A stretch of DNA of 64,000 bases, taken from positions 163,329 through 227,328 of the forward strand of contig AZLU01000001.1 of NCBI GenBank assembly GCA_002224055.1, read 5' to 3'. This DNA comes from Pezizomycotina sp. ARF18 (Eukaryota; Ascomycota). Position numbers and translations under genes: made by a program. Shown in pieces: positions 22,100 to 33,290 of this stretch (position 1 is the stretch's first letter; each line of letters opens with the position of its first letter). The notes below the pieces were generated by a model, which worked only from the letters and a program-made list of their open reading frames with translations, was not told where the DNA came from and did not search any database.

Positions 22100-22850
22100 T
22101 CATTCCAGCTCAATAACCATAACATCATTCTCTGCCGGAGTCCATTCTTTTACGCTTTCCATCCTTAGACAGCTACGGGCGTGTGCTGCTATGATGGCAA
22201 TCTTTCGTGACATTGGCAGGCTGCGAGTCGAAATAAGCAATTCCTCCTCTTTCTCCAAACAAAGCTTTAGGTCAACGAGAGCTCCATTAAGATTATTCAA
22301 ATGCTCTCTGAGCGTGTCGAGCAAGTCCTCGTCATCGTTCTGCGTAAGCATAGAGCCATATATCTCCTTATACGACTTCAGGAAGCCCACTAGCTGGCGT
22401 ACGGAGGATATTTCGGCGTCACGTGACCTAGATTGCTTGCCTTCTCCGGGTGATGAGTTCGACCTCACCGAATCATTGACTGATGTGTTCGATGGCAACA
22501 ATGAATTCCCCAAGAGGCGGGGCTTCCATGGGTGAAGACATGGTCCTAAGAGTGGGAGTTGCATACGTTTTTGAAGGATCCGTCCCAGTCTGTAATGGTA
22601 CAGAAGCACCTCGCTCAATGATTCTCTGCCGCCTCGAACTTGACGCATGGTCTTCGATGTTACCGAAGGAATACACATCGGCCTGGGAACTAATGGTAGC
22701 TTCAGAAATACGTTGTTGCTTCGTAGCTGGGATCCGGATGTCATTTACGTTGGGTACTTCCTGAGGAAGACGCTTTATAGATTCATAATTAGCCCCCACA
22801 GACCATACCATGCAAATATATGCGAGCTTTCGCCGCGAGGAACGCGCCAC
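22100..22850 (-). CDS. hypothetical helical protein, one frameshift
   Basis: From 22850 the first frame reads MARSSRRKLAYICMVWSVGA and ANYESIKRLPQEVPNVNDIR (an alternative start is the M of MVWSVG), then a Ser/Arg-rich linker to MEAPPLG near 22510. One G too many in GGGG there moves it to NSLLPSNTSVNDSVRSNSSP. The C-terminal half is strongly helical: LVGFLKSYKEIYGSMLTQND, DTLREHLNNLNGALVDLKLC and LEKEEELLISTRSLPMSRKI, ending ENDVMVIELE at 22100. It is about 250 residues. The pattern (variable linker, then an amphipathic helical domain) resembles regulatory or scaffold domains, but I cannot assign a family. A TATA box lies about 100 bases upstream. Confidence 0.5.
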
Positions 22851-22945
22851 GATGTGTGCTTGTTATCCTTTGAATGTTTGGTTTTTTACTATCTTAAAGA
22901 ATCCTACTCGAGAACAAGCCTTCCATTGGTTTCCAGTTTGCTCTA

Positions 22946-22955
22946 CTTTATAAAG
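22946..22955 (-). promoter_or_regulatory. TATA box of the minus-strand gene at 22850
   Basis: CTTTATAAAG is nearly palindromic and lies about 95 bases upstream of the first start codon. Confidence 0.4.
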
Positions 22956-23323
22956 ATAGTGCCAAGTAACCTGACAATCCGTTGATGTTTTTCCATATGC
23001 ATAAGTTTCAACAAAAGCTAAGACCTTTCATGTTCAATCACTATTAAAATGGATACGCGATCGACGATTTAGCCGCACTGCGTGTCAATGTATTACTATA
23101 CCATATCCAATTTGTATTGTACCATACTTTAGCATTCTATAACGACAGTCTGGCGGGATGAAGAATTTGTTTTATTGGGAGGTTCACGCTAAAGACCATG
23201 AAAGAACCTATACAGCCATTATATTAGCATTCTCGAAAGAACTTCATTTGTTATACTGTGATCCGAGAGACTCACCAACCCACTCATTCAGATCGCTAAT
23301 GATTGAACTTGTTGAGATACTTT
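22956..23323. other. intergenic
   Basis: No gene seen. A plus-strand frame at 23158-23403 overlaps the 3' end of the arsenite methyltransferase and is taken as chance. Confidence 0.3.
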
Positions 23324-24446
23324 TCACCCCTGTTCCTTCGGCAATCCCGATGAGCAACAGGAATAAGGACCTTTCGGAGTTTCTAATTCAACTCGGTCCT
23401 TAGCCGTTTCGTTCTCAGGGGCGTTATCAAAGGTTGTGCCGCAACATTTTGAACCTGGATTGGTCGGGCCGCAGGGATATTCCGGTTCCTCCTTCGTGCT
23501 GCAGCAGCATCGCTCGTCTGAGCCACAGCAGGAAGCCGTGACGCAGCTCTCGCCCGTCGTGTTGAGATCATAGTTTGCAAAAGCGTTAAGGTCATGTTTT
23601 GCATCCACGATGACGACATCTAGAAGCACGAAAACAGTCAATCAGAAATCCTAAAACAAAAAAAGAGAGAGAGAGAGAGAGAGAAACAAAACTCTCTCTT
23701 GACAGAATGAACACAAACTGACCAGTAAACCCGGCTTCCTTCAGCCAACCCTCGTACTCCGCAACCTGGCTGGCGCCAGCGACGCATCCGACGTATAGCG
23801 CCACGTCCTTCCTGACATCTTCGGGAAGTTGCTTCCTCGCCAGCACATCGCTGATCGCGATTCTGCCGCCGGCTTAAGCACCCGATAAATCTCGTTGAAG
23901 ACTTTAAACTTCTCTGAGTGTGGTATGAGATTGATAACGCAGTTGCTGACAATGCAGTCTGCGTGGTTATCCGGTAGAGCTATCTCCGGCAGTCTGGAAT
24001 AGACGAATTCCGCATTGGTGGCGTTCATTTTTTCTTTATTGCGGTCGGCGAGGGATATCATGTCCTACAGATAGTCAGTACCCCATCAAAAGAGCGGCAA
24101 GATGTAATGATACGGTAAAATCAAACCACGGGGGATATACATGGCTCATATCGACACCGACGGCTTTGCCAGTTGGCCCGACCGCCTTCGCGGCGAGGAA
24201 AATATCCAAGCCGCCACCACTTCCAAGGTCGACAACTGTTTCACCATCCTTGAGTTTTGCTTGGGCTACGGGCGCACCACATCCGAGACTCAAGGTTGCA
24301 CCTGATACCGACTGCAACTCCTCAGGCGCGTAACCAAACGCTGCTGCAACGCCAGAGTCGGCATTATGGTTGTCAGACTTCCGCGCAATCTCCGAATACT
24401 TGTCGTGGACGGCTTTGAAGGTTTCCTCAGAATTCTTGGAGTCCAT
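23324..24446 (-). CDS. arsenite S-adenosylmethyltransferase (ArsM/AS3MT type)
   Basis: Transfers methyl groups from S-adenosylmethionine to trivalent arsenic, in the cytosol. There are three exons: 24446-24141, 24064-23724 plus 23723, and 23619-23324. The introns are 24065-24140 (76 bp) and 23620-23722 (103 bp). Exon 1 holds LSLGCGAP, the first arsenic-binding Cys, and the SAM motif [20 protein letters not shown] with VGVDMSH. Exon 2 holds [15 protein letters not shown] (second Cys) and [11 protein letters not shown] (third Cys). Exon 3 is a Cys-rich tail ([20 protein letters not shown]) that may bind metal. All three conserved Cys are present. One G is missing near 23868 (CCGGCGGC where family sequence expects PGGR), which breaks the frame and is probably a base-call error. 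It diverges from a bZIP gene. Product length would be about 314 residues. Confidence 0.9.
23664..23684. repeat. GA dinucleotide repeat in the second arsM intron
   Basis: A run of about 11 GA units lies inside the intron 23620-23722. On the coding strand it is a CT tract near the acceptor and may serve as an extended polypyrimidine tract. Confidence 0.8.
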
Positions 24447-25029
24447 TGTGTTTAATCAATTTTTATATCAGGAGGTATGAAAGGTATATAATATATTGTG
24501 AGTTACTACTTCTAATATAAAGAACTTCGAAATTGCCCAGTATCGTGGGGATTTTCGCACGAATTTATACGCGAAACCCGCGGTTGTTCAAGTTTCCAAA
24601 AGATCAAATAACTACACCAAATCCTCCATTTCTGGGAAACCATGAGCACTTAGAAACCAATATATCCAATGAGATATCGCCAGTTACTCACTTACACGTA
24701 GGAAAGACCTGAGACTTGAGACTTGGATAGATAGATAATCTACCGCTTCGTATAGGAAAAGCTGAACGTCGCGAGGCCCTTCGGCAAAAGTTCCACACAA
24801 ATCGGCGATTACCGCAACCCCGATGGTTAGTCACCTCTTGGATATAATTGGCTAGACTGGGTTTTGTAACATAATCGGTCGTTTTCTCCCTACCCATCCA
24901 CCACGCACGATATTAAACCTCCTCGAATAGCAATTTAGCGAATAGATTTTCAAAGTCAAAGCAAAGCCGAGGCTCTAGTATATAGAAACAGAGATATAGC
25001 TATTCTACTAGTACCCTTAGCCCATTGCT
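24447..25029. promoter_or_regulatory. shared divergent promoter of arsM and bZIP genes
   Basis: The 583 bases lie between two divergent start codons. A TATA-like run (TATATAATATATT, 24485-24497) lies about 40 bases above the arsM start, and TATATAG (24979-24985) about 45 bases above the bZIP start. No clear TGACTCA or TTACGTAA site is seen. Confidence 0.5.
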
Positions 25030-25806
25030 ATGGATTCGTTCTTGGTGAGTCTCTTCCCCATCGGCCCACCCTTAGTGGCAAACTCCCGATAGCTAATAAA
25101 CGAATGAAACTCCCATCTGGCGGATTCTCTTTATTCTAGACCAAACGCCAGAAGAACCGCGAGAAGCAATCTGCCCTCCGGCAACGCCGCAAGGATTACA
25201 TTCAAGCGCTCGAATCCAGGGTGCGGCGACTGGAACAGCTGGGAGTACAAGCAACACAAGAAGTACAGGCCGCCGCCCGAAGAGTCGATGCGAGAACCGT
25301 CTCCTCCGCGAAATATTAGAGGAACAATTCGGCGCCGATGCCTCCGAGCTCATTCGCCAACACCGGCAGCAGGATCTCACATGCAGGTCAACGGAAATCA
25401 CTCCCGAAACGAAGCAAACAAGAAAACAAGCCCACTTCAGGGTTCGGTCGGCACCCAGACTGAACCACGGCGTGCATGCACTGAGCAGCAGCCGATACGC
25501 TTCGTCTCCGCCGCTCCCACTTCCGTTGAAAAAAGTCATAGTACGGTTCCCTGTGCCCACGCGTTTCACATGATACGCTCCGTGAATCTCAAAGGGAGAG
25601 ACATGGCGGATATCATCGTTGAACTTTCACCCGGATTCTCGCTTGCAGCACATAGTTTGAGTTGTTGCAGCGGTACGGGCTGTTCGTGCCAGCCAGACCA
25701 CGGAGGATCAGAAGGGGAGAAATGCGGAGCTGACACGAGGACCGGCGACAGCGACTGCGTTGTGGATAGCAGGATGCTTTTTAAAGTTTTAGACGATATT
25801 TCATGA
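25030..25806 (+). CDS. bZIP transcription factor with Cys-rich C-terminus
   Basis: The first exon, MDSFL (25030-25044), joins across a 95-base intron (25045-25139) to TKRQKNREKQSALRQRRKDY, the basic DNA-binding region, and then IQALESRVRRLEQLGVQATQ, the start of a leucine zipper. Near 25290 one base is missing, after which CENRLLREILEEQFGADASE completes the zipper in another frame. The C-terminal part (to 25806) is Cys-rich: SCCSGTGCSC, EKCGAD and DCVVDSRMLFKVLDDIS, an ending shared by a common fungal bZIP group. The basic region has NREKQSALRQR and not the NxxAQxxFR of Yap/AP-1 proteins. It acts in the nucleus. Divergence from arsM suggests, but does not prove, a role in the arsenic response. 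About 226 residues. Confidence 0.8.
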
Positions 25807-26586
25807 TAGAAAGAACCCATCCAGCAAGCATTTTGCAAATATTTCCTCATAAGTGATTGAAACTATTATGGTTCCGTTCATTGCTATTCTTTGTGAAGGC
25901 TTGAGTACGAGATACTATATTCGAAGCTCTTCATATTGTGCTCAGTATGTACTGAATTGGTGTTCTCGTCAGAGTCATGAGTTACCCTTAGGTTTATTCG
26001 TCGGTCTTCTCGGACGATTCGTATATTCGGGATAGTCTTTAGGCAAACCTTCCGCCGACGAAAAAAGTGGCTTGCAGGACGTAATTTAATATTCCAACTT
26101 CAACCCGCTTTGCATCATGCGCGATATCCACGCGGGCTCGTTTTTAAAAAGGGAAAAGGCGAAAATGTGAGAAATAAACGTCGTTAACCTGCGAACCTAT
26201 AAGCAGAGACGTCTTCATCCGTTTACAAGTGCCTCAACTGATTATTCTTCAATTGCCACGGAGTTCCCTGGTACTAGACTTCCGAAGCCCTTAGTGCTGG
26301 AAATACCTCATTGAACGGACTTCATATCGACCAAGTCTAGATGCTTTCTCGACCTCGTCGCGCGTCTTTTGTTTACTTACACAACAACCCGTTGGTGCCG
26401 AATCTGGTCCGCATTTCCACACTTTTTTCAGCCCCGGGAAGCTGCATTGCAACCTCGCTGTTGGAACTAAACCCATCTCAGACACCAGAGATCCATATTT
26501 CTCGCTTCTTGGCTCCCCTTTTTTTTAAGCTTTTGCCCTGGTAGAACATTGCTACTATCCTTCAGACTCTTTCTCAGATTTCTATA
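25807..26586. other. intergenic
   Basis: No supportable gene. Weak frames at 26291-26485 (minus) and 26341-26544 (plus) overlap each other. Confidence 0.3.
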
Positions 26587-27290
26587 ATGGTCCAAAGCAT
26601 TTTCATTCTTGCTCGTGGTGCATCGAATTACGGCAATAACGATTACACCACTTCAAAGGCTCTCGAGGCGGGGCCAGGAACGAGTGCCTATAGCATTATC
26701 CCTCCGAACGATACTAATACGGCAACCACGTCTTCGGTTGACAGCACTCTTTCGACGCCACTTTTGAAGGCGGCACCCCTGCGGGCAATTCCTCCTCAGA
26801 CCAAAGAACCGAGCCTTGATTCTACAGAGACAGCCATCCCTACGGGCAATTCTTCCCCAAACCAAGGATGGAGCCATAATTCTACGGAAGCAGCCATCCC
26901 GACTTACCGGATTTCTAGCATGCCGTGCGCGGAACCAACTTCCAGTTTTATCTTAGTTTATATTCTATATACTTATACCAACCTAGCTACTAGTGCTTAC
27001 TCTAGCGATACTAGTAATTTATCGACTACCGCGTTTGTAGTATTAAAACGACTAACTTTCCCAAGTTTTTAATACTTATTTTTAGTAGCGGTAATACTAG
27101 TGCTTAAGGGAGATCTCTACTAGTCCGAAGGCTATCCTATTATCCGGCTTTATAGGTCTTCTCGCAATCTTGGGAGTTTCTTTTATTATTCTATTCTGAT
27201 TAATATTGACATCTATCTGTATTCTAAAAAACAATCACTGTGATAACAAACGTGCACTGTCAATTTTCTTATTCCCGTTGTTAGTCTTGA
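26587..27290 (+). pseudogene. Ser/Thr-rich single-pass membrane protein, RIP-like decay in 3' part
   Basis: The frame 26587-27072 starts MVQSIFILARGASNYGNNDY and is rich in Ser, Thr, Pro and Asn. It holds an imperfect 61-base repeat (gggcaatt at 26783 and 26844) coding TETAIPTGNSSPNQGWSH and STEAAIPTY. From about 26950 the DNA becomes TA-rich. Downstream in another frame, TSPKAILLSGFIGLLAILGV with SFIILF (about 27125-27200) is a Gly-containing membrane helix, followed by a stop where TGG would fit, then LILTSICILKNNHCDN. A long Ser/Thr-rich ectodomain, one helix and a short tail is the layout of fungal cell-surface sensor proteins. The 3' part looks RIP-damaged. No clear signal peptide. Confidence 0.4.
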
Positions 27291-28870
27291 GTTATTTCTG
27301 TGATTGTGCTTATTATTAATTGATTGACTACTCTCTTTCTCTTTCTCTTTCTCTTTTCTTTCTCTTTCTCTTTCTCTTTCTCTTTCTCTTTCTCTCTCTC
27401 TCTCTCTTTTTTTTTTTTTTTTTCATATTTTTTTTTTGTTGGTTTCTCCTTTTTTTGTCATTTCTTTTTCAGCTTTTCTTTTTATACCTTTATATCATTC
27501 TAGAAGCGATCTTGTATTTAAATATAAATATTATTAAACAGGAAATTTATTTACCTTAATATCTGAAAGAGCTACCTGATAAAGAGGCTGTAGCTCTCTG
27601 GAAACATCGTCTATTTATGTAGGATTAGGCGTCCATAACCGTTTCCAGTACTTTTTTTTGGACCCCGGATTTTTATCAGACGGCATTTGTGGGGGATCGT
27701 GAGCGTCTCGTTCCGTTTCCGAGTTTTGGTTAGATCGTATTTGCGCTGGATCGTCTTCTCGTACATGTATACTCCTTTGGTTCTTCTTTTCTTTCTCCCT
27801 CCGATAATTGTAGTGTTTTTAAAACAAGCCAAGGGATAAGGTTATCTGCTATATCCACTTCGAGTTGATCCCATATCTCTTTTCTGATGCTTTTGTACAG
27901 GGGCTCGGGTTTTACTAAGCTCTTTTTTTTATATTGATTCCGAAGTATACCCTAGTGTTTAATATTTGTTACTACGTGATCGCAACTTTCGAATACATAT
28001 ACTAACCTTTATTTGGTTATATGTAAACTTGGATACATCTGCAAGCTCCATCCACTCCTCCGCCTTCAGGTACCTGAGATCTTTGTCTTCGTTCATCTCA
28101 AGAGATAACAGACTGCGATATTTTGTTTACTTCGAACCTCCTTGTTTGATGGATAAACGCGTGGAATGAGGGGTAAGTTGTAACGCGAAAAAACTGCTCT
28201 ACGCGAAAGAAAAATAACTTGGCGCTTTCCAGCTTGAGTGGCCCCTAGACTACTTAAATGGTACTACTACCGTACTAGTACTACTTTTTACAATGTGTAC
28301 ATACAGTGTGTATACTATTCTTACTATATAGGACAAAAGGGATTCCTCTTTGGGATTGAGTTTATTTTTAACCCTTTGAATTCAAAACGGCCTACTCAAT
28401 TATTGTTTTAACACAACTGCGCGTGCGCCTACGGTCTGCCTATCTGCAGTGTGCACCGAAGGATGCCAGCTGAGAGCTCCCGTCGCTTCGTTTTGTTGGT
28501 AAATTAATACGCATTAATTTCTCCACTTCCAGTATCCAAGGCAAAAAAGAAACGGCAAAAGAATGAGGGAAAATCAAACTACTGCTCTCTATTGGCTTTA
28601 GTAGACGAGAGATTTCTGGATTTCGGCTGTTGTTCGGCTTTCTCTGGTCGTGTCCGTCATGGACGGACGGCGCGGAATGGATCTGTAGTCTGCAGATGCG
28701 GTCTCGGTTATAATAAAAGGCCTGTTACCGGCTGGCATGTTTTATGTCGTTCACCAGGAGCAGAGCAGAAAGTGACGATCAAGAGGAGCGACATTGCCTC
28801 GCTGGTTCCTATCACGACACCCTATTATTAATATTCGGGACCGACGTCCGACCTACTACGAACCGCAACC
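27291..28870. other. intergenic with CT microsatellite
   Basis: Apart from the CT/T tract at 27331-27424 I see no gene. TATAATAAAA at 28708-28717 is a candidate TATA element for the secreted protein at 28871. The plus-strand frame 28592-28831 overlaps this promoter and is taken as chance. Confidence 0.35.
27331..27424. repeat. (CTTTCT)n microsatellite ending in a T tract
   Basis: Repeated TTTCTC units pass into CTCTCTCT and then about 20 T. The whole run is on one strand and no gene spans it. Confidence 0.9.
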
Positions 28871-30650
28871 ATGCGGCCATTCAGCATTATCCTTTCCTCG
28901 ACGCTATTGGCTGCCACAGCGGTGTATAGATCCCCCTTCTCTCCCCTAAAAAAATTTTAGACCTCCGTCACGCTAACATGTTCCTCTTACGCACCCCAGC
29001 TGTACGCAATCCCAATCCCCAAAGTCCAGCACCAGATCCGCGAGAACAACCCCTCCGTGATTCAACACCCAATCCGAAGCCGATTCCACGGCAACGGACT
29101 CCGAGAACATCTGCCGCAAGAACGGCACCCTCAAGAAAACCATAACCACGACCACAAGCGTGAAATCCGACTCCCAATCCCTCTCGCAAGTCCCCGACGG
29201 AACAACTCCTCCTCCGATACCACGAACGTCGGTAACGATGCTAAGTCTAGTACTACAATACAAACACGTCTGCCGATTCAAAAGGAGGAAAGTAACGGAT
29301 ACGCTGAGCACCGACTAGAAAACGTCTTAATATAGGGACTACCACGCCGAACGGTACGGGGAGCATCAGCGCTTCGGGTACGGATAAGCAGGGAATACGT
29401 TTACGGTCTCCGCGTCCACCCATGCAACGGCGGTAGAGGTCAGCGAGCGCAGATGTTCCGCCGTAGGGTCGGTGACGAACGCAGCTGGGACGGCGAGTAA
29501 TCGCTTCCAGTCGGATTCATTTTCCGGCGTCGGCGACGATGGAAATACGATCGGGGGTAGTAACCTCAGTGGTAACGCGAACGAGAACGTCGATCCGTCC
29601 ACGGGCACCGCAAAGGCGGGAACTCGGTTGGCCTAAGTCAAACTACCAGCGCAAGGGTGCATCCGCCGTTAAAGCCGCGGCGAATGTAGCCAGAACGGGG
29701 ATAGCTCGTCGAAGGTACAGGTATCGTCGCACGCTGTTACTGGTAAGGAACGAACGGGAAACTACAGGCCGATGTACCGCAACTGGATGCTCACGCGAAC
29801 GCGAGTTCTGGTAAAGGCGGCGTTGGAGAAGCTACATCCGCGTCCTCCGCCGTTAACGGTAACGCGCATTCGGATGTATCCGTCGGCGTCACGGCGGATG
29901 GTAACGACGAAGGCACGACGACAAAGTCGAACTTCAGTGCGGTAGCGAGGACTCTAGTACCGGCGGTGCGCACGTATCTAGGACGTCCAGCACGCTTACC
30001 ATAACTCCGCCGTTACCGACGCCGCAACAGGCGCCGGCTCGTTCAGTTCCAACACTGCGGCAGGTAACAACGGCACTTTCAACGAAGCGTCTAGCCGATC
30101 CGGCGCGTCTTCCACAGGCGGCGGCAGAGCGAGCACTGCAACCGGGGGTAGTAACGGTAGGACGCACACGGGATCCGGCGTACAGGTCTCCGGACACAAA
30201 GCGGTTGATAGCTCCGCCGCGGTCGCGACGGACTTCAACTCGCACGGTAACGGTGGAGGCACCGATGACGACGGAAACCCGCTCGGCGGTAGCGTCAGCG
30301 CGAACGGCGGTCCGAGTACGCACGCGAACGGGCAGACGAGCGCTACTTTCGATAGTAGCAAGGGCAAGTCTGCAAACCACTCCGACGCCTCGGGAGTTTT
30401 ACCGTAGGCGCGACGCAGGGTAGCGGTAACGCTCGCGGTGGACGGGGCATGGTGGTAGTTTCAACAGCGGGACATCGTGGGGTCATCATGGAGGCTCGAC
30501 TCTGACTGAGAACACGCACGTCGTCGGATGGGCGGTACTAGCGCCAATGGGAAGGCTAGCGGGAACGCTGGCTCGCTGTCGCACCGCAGGATAAGACGTC
30601 GCAGAATGGTAGGCCGGCTGGAGCGCACAGTTTTCAGAGAGGTCACTAAG
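28871..30650 (+). CDS. secreted Ser/Thr/Gly/Asn-rich low-complexity protein, frame-disrupted
   Basis: Exon 1 (28871-28921) encodes a clear signal peptide, MRPFSIILSSTLLAATA. The intron 28922-28999 (78 bp) has a GCTAAC branch point and CCCCAG acceptor. The downstream 1.6 kb is biased towards Ser, Thr, Gly, Asn and Ala in successive frames: KTITTTTSVKSDSQSLSQ (about 29138-29190), DGNTIGGSNLSGNANENVD (about 29536-29595), HANASSGKGGVGEATSASSA (about 29793-29850), and a 137-codon stretch at 29996-30405 with GNNGTFNEASSRSGASSTGG and GNGGGTDDDGNPLGGSVSANG-like segments. At least five one-base shifts interrupt it. It is likely exported to the wall or outside. It may be a cell-wall structural or matrix protein; no domain is recognised. 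Confidence 0.55.
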
Positions 30651-31420
30651 AGTAGACTATTGACCGAAAGTTATTTTTACTTGAAGATCCCACGGCAAGT
30701 GTGAATGCGTAATGAGTATGCTTAATATGTTATGATATGATAAGATACGTCGATTCTCTTTTCCCTTAGAACAGGCTCGCCCAATCTCAAAGTCATGTAA
30801 TGTACTGTATGTAATACTTCGTCAACAATATCAAAGACTACTAGTACTTCAAGATTTCCATAATAAACCATGAATGTCTACCTCATCCTCTTATCCTGAT
30901 CTACTAATTTCTCCTTCTTAAGTGACCTAGAATGTAAACCTTCTTGTCGGCCTGCAAGCTTCGAGCTAAAAGTCATTGCCGCTTATCAACTCACAATAGA
31001 CGTAACATCTGCAACTTCCAAGTATTCACATAGTAGCTAGAACAATATCAAATACCATCAATGGTTTTCAATTTAGAATGATAAATGACTACTAGTATGC
31101 ATCGATGTTGCATTCAGGCCTAGATATATGTTTAGTTGCAATCTGTACTGACCTTTGCTTTTTTCTTCTTTCCAAGTTCCCTCTTACAAAAAAAAGCCCG
31201 TTCAACCTGCGGAACCTCAGATTTACCCCGCTCCTATAGTTCTCCAACCTCAACCTCAATTTCAGTCTTGTACTCTCGCTTTCAACCTAAGTGTCCACCA
31301 TCAACAGCATTGACAGAACAGGGCGATACATTGCCTCGTTCTCATCACGCTCCAAATTTCTTGTTGAGCCTGAGGTCGATAGCTCACTCATCAGCCTCTT
31401 CCATCGCCGGCGATATAAAA
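30651..31420. other. intergenic
   Basis: No gene seen. GATATAAAAATG at 31412-31423 places a TATA-like run directly against the next start codon. Confidence 0.3.
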
Positions 31421-32369
31421 ATGGGCGGCGTTCCTTCCGTCCCACAGACCCTCCCGCAAGCTGCAAGTTATCGCAGCCGGGTATTCTCGGACAGGCACGG
31501 TCACAATGCAACTGGCCCTCGAGAAGTTACTCGACGGCCCTGTCTGCCACGGCGGCACGCAAATACTCGGCCGCGAAGACGGTATAAGACTTCTTCCCTA
31601 ATCTACCTGCCAAATCTCCGTTTCCCTCTTTAACATCCTCTCTACAGCATACGTCAAAAAATGGCTCCTCGCCTACCGCGCCTCCGCTCCTCCGACAACC
31701 CCGCCTCCTCTCCCTCCTCCGCGAACTAACAGCCGGCTTCGTCGCCGTCGCCGACATGCCGCCGATCGACTTCATCCCACAGCTGATGGAACTATACCCG
31801 GAAGCGAAAGTAATTTTGACGACGAGGGATCCGGAGCGGTGGTTAGAGAGTATTAGACCCGTAGCGGAGAACTCGAGTCTTTGGTGGTTGAAATATGCGA
31901 TGTTGTCGTTCCGGGGTGGAGGTGGTTTCCGGTTTGTCGTTGGAGTTTGGGACGAGCACGAGGGAGATACGGATGATGGAGGGTGGAGGATAATCCGAAG
32001 CCGAGTACACGTCAGTAACTCTTCTTTCACCTTTCCTGTCTTTCGGTCCTCTTTCGTAGCGATCGAAGGAATCCTAGGTATTGATGGTTTGTTTAGGGTT
32101 ACTATTAAACTGGAACGAAAAAGTCAAAGCAATAGTTCCACCGGAGAAACTACTCATCATGGACCTCAAGGAAGGATGGCACCGCTGTGCGAATTTCTGG
32201 ATATGCCAGTGCCAGACGAACCGCTTCCGCGAGCGAATGACTCGGCGGCGGCAGCGAAGGCAGCGCAGGATATTACGATCAGCTCGTAAGGATATGGATG
32301 GGGTTATTGGCTGGTACTACGATCGCTGGTGTTGCTGCTTGGAGGCTGTGGAGAATGCAGGCGCGGTAG
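31421..32369 (+). CDS. P-loop protein of the fungal Sulfotransfer_4 family
   Basis: Starts MGGVPSVPQ, then after a frame change VIAAGYSRTGTVTMQLALEK (about 31470-31525), the nucleotide-loop motif at the PAPS-type binding site, and GPVCHGGTQILGRED. An intron at about 31585-31648 is followed by YVKKWLLAYRAS, then DFIPQLMELYPEAKVILTTR and RDPERWLESIRPV (about 31768-31860). A second intron (about 32010-32096) precedes LLLNWNEKVKAIVPPEKLLI with MDLKEGW. One missing G near 32177 breaks GW-APLCEFLDMPVPDEPLPR. The C-terminus in a third frame, GLLAGTTIAGVAAWRLW, is a membrane helix. The family is often annotated as a NAD-dependent epimerase or sulfotransferase; the substrate is unknown. Confidence 0.75.
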
Positions 32370-32891
32370 GTTGTGATGTTAGATGGAGCTATTAAAGAGC
32401 GTCATGTTCAAGGATCGAGAAAATCGGAAGCTCTCGGAGAAGTCAAGTACGACTTGGGTTCTTTTTTTTTCTTTCTTTTTCGAAACTTCTAATATGATTC
32501 TAAGGCCTTTAACGTGGAACACTTCCAGGGATAATCTGTTTATGGAGATATGATCGATGTATCTTCAAGTAAAACCGTGATCTGCCACTACTCCGCGTTG
32601 TCCGCAACGTTTAGAGCTGAAGAAAGGATCCTACAGCTTCCTATGAGAGTCTAACTGATAGACACTCACGATCATGGTTGAACATGCGCTCACGAAAAAA
32701 ATAGAACGCAACTCCGTTAAACCACGTCAGAGATAGGAGTTCTTCAAAGATTAGCAAGAAAAGGGGTTCCATTGAACTCAAAGGTAACTACCCGTCGCAC
32801 TTAACCTACGCCAATCAAATTACACAATATCTCCCAAGTTCCATCAAATAATAAGCTTCCACCTTCTGTCTACAACTAGCATCCAGTCTCC
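32370..32891. other. intergenic, convergent 3' ends
   Basis: Includes a T-rich tract at 32462-32480. No gene is seen. Confidence 0.3.
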
Positions 32892-33290
32892 TTAACCGTC
32901 CCACACGCCATCCCCGACGGACAGTGCACGTGCACGACCGCCTGTAGTAGTCGAGTTTCCCCCGCTAAAGCGCGGGAAGCACATCCACATGAGGTCTCCC
33001 GCCCTGAAGTCCCCGGACTTGGACTTGTTGTACAGGTCGAGCTCGGCTTCGATTAGGTCGCGCCTGATACCCAATTCATTGACTGTTTATTTGATGCCTT
33101 TGGGTTAGCTAGCTCGTTCTACGGGTAGTAAAGACAAAAGTATGGAAGGAGAAAATGGAGGGAGAAAATGGAGGACGAGGAGGAGTTGCTAGTTACAGGT
33201 CCTGCTGTTGTGGCAGTGTCGCTTGCCGTATTCGCATTGCGCCAGGGCCATTGTAGCGAGGGCGATGAGGAATGTTAGGGTTGTTTTCAT
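32892..33290 (-). CDS. small secreted protein, 94 residues, intact
   Basis: Exon 1 (33290-33197) encodes a textbook signal peptide, MKTTLTFLIALATMALA, followed by QCEYGKRHCHNSRT. The 114-base intron (33083-33196) has GTAACT at the donor and AACAG at the acceptor. Exon 2 (33082-32892) keeps the frame and reads NELGIRRDLIEAELDLYNKS, GDLMWMCFPRFSGGN and ends LSVGDGVWDG. The mature protein would be about 77 residues with three Cys. It is one of the few multi-exon genes in the window with no frameshift. Size, secretion signal and lack of a known domain fit a candidate effector or extracellular peptide. No family is recognised, and the odd number of Cys argues against a fully disulfide-bonded fold. 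Confidence 0.65.

Noticed and set aside
29934-30380. Long minus-strand frames (148 and 123 codons)
   Set aside because: They mirror the GC-rich, low-complexity coding strand of the secreted protein.
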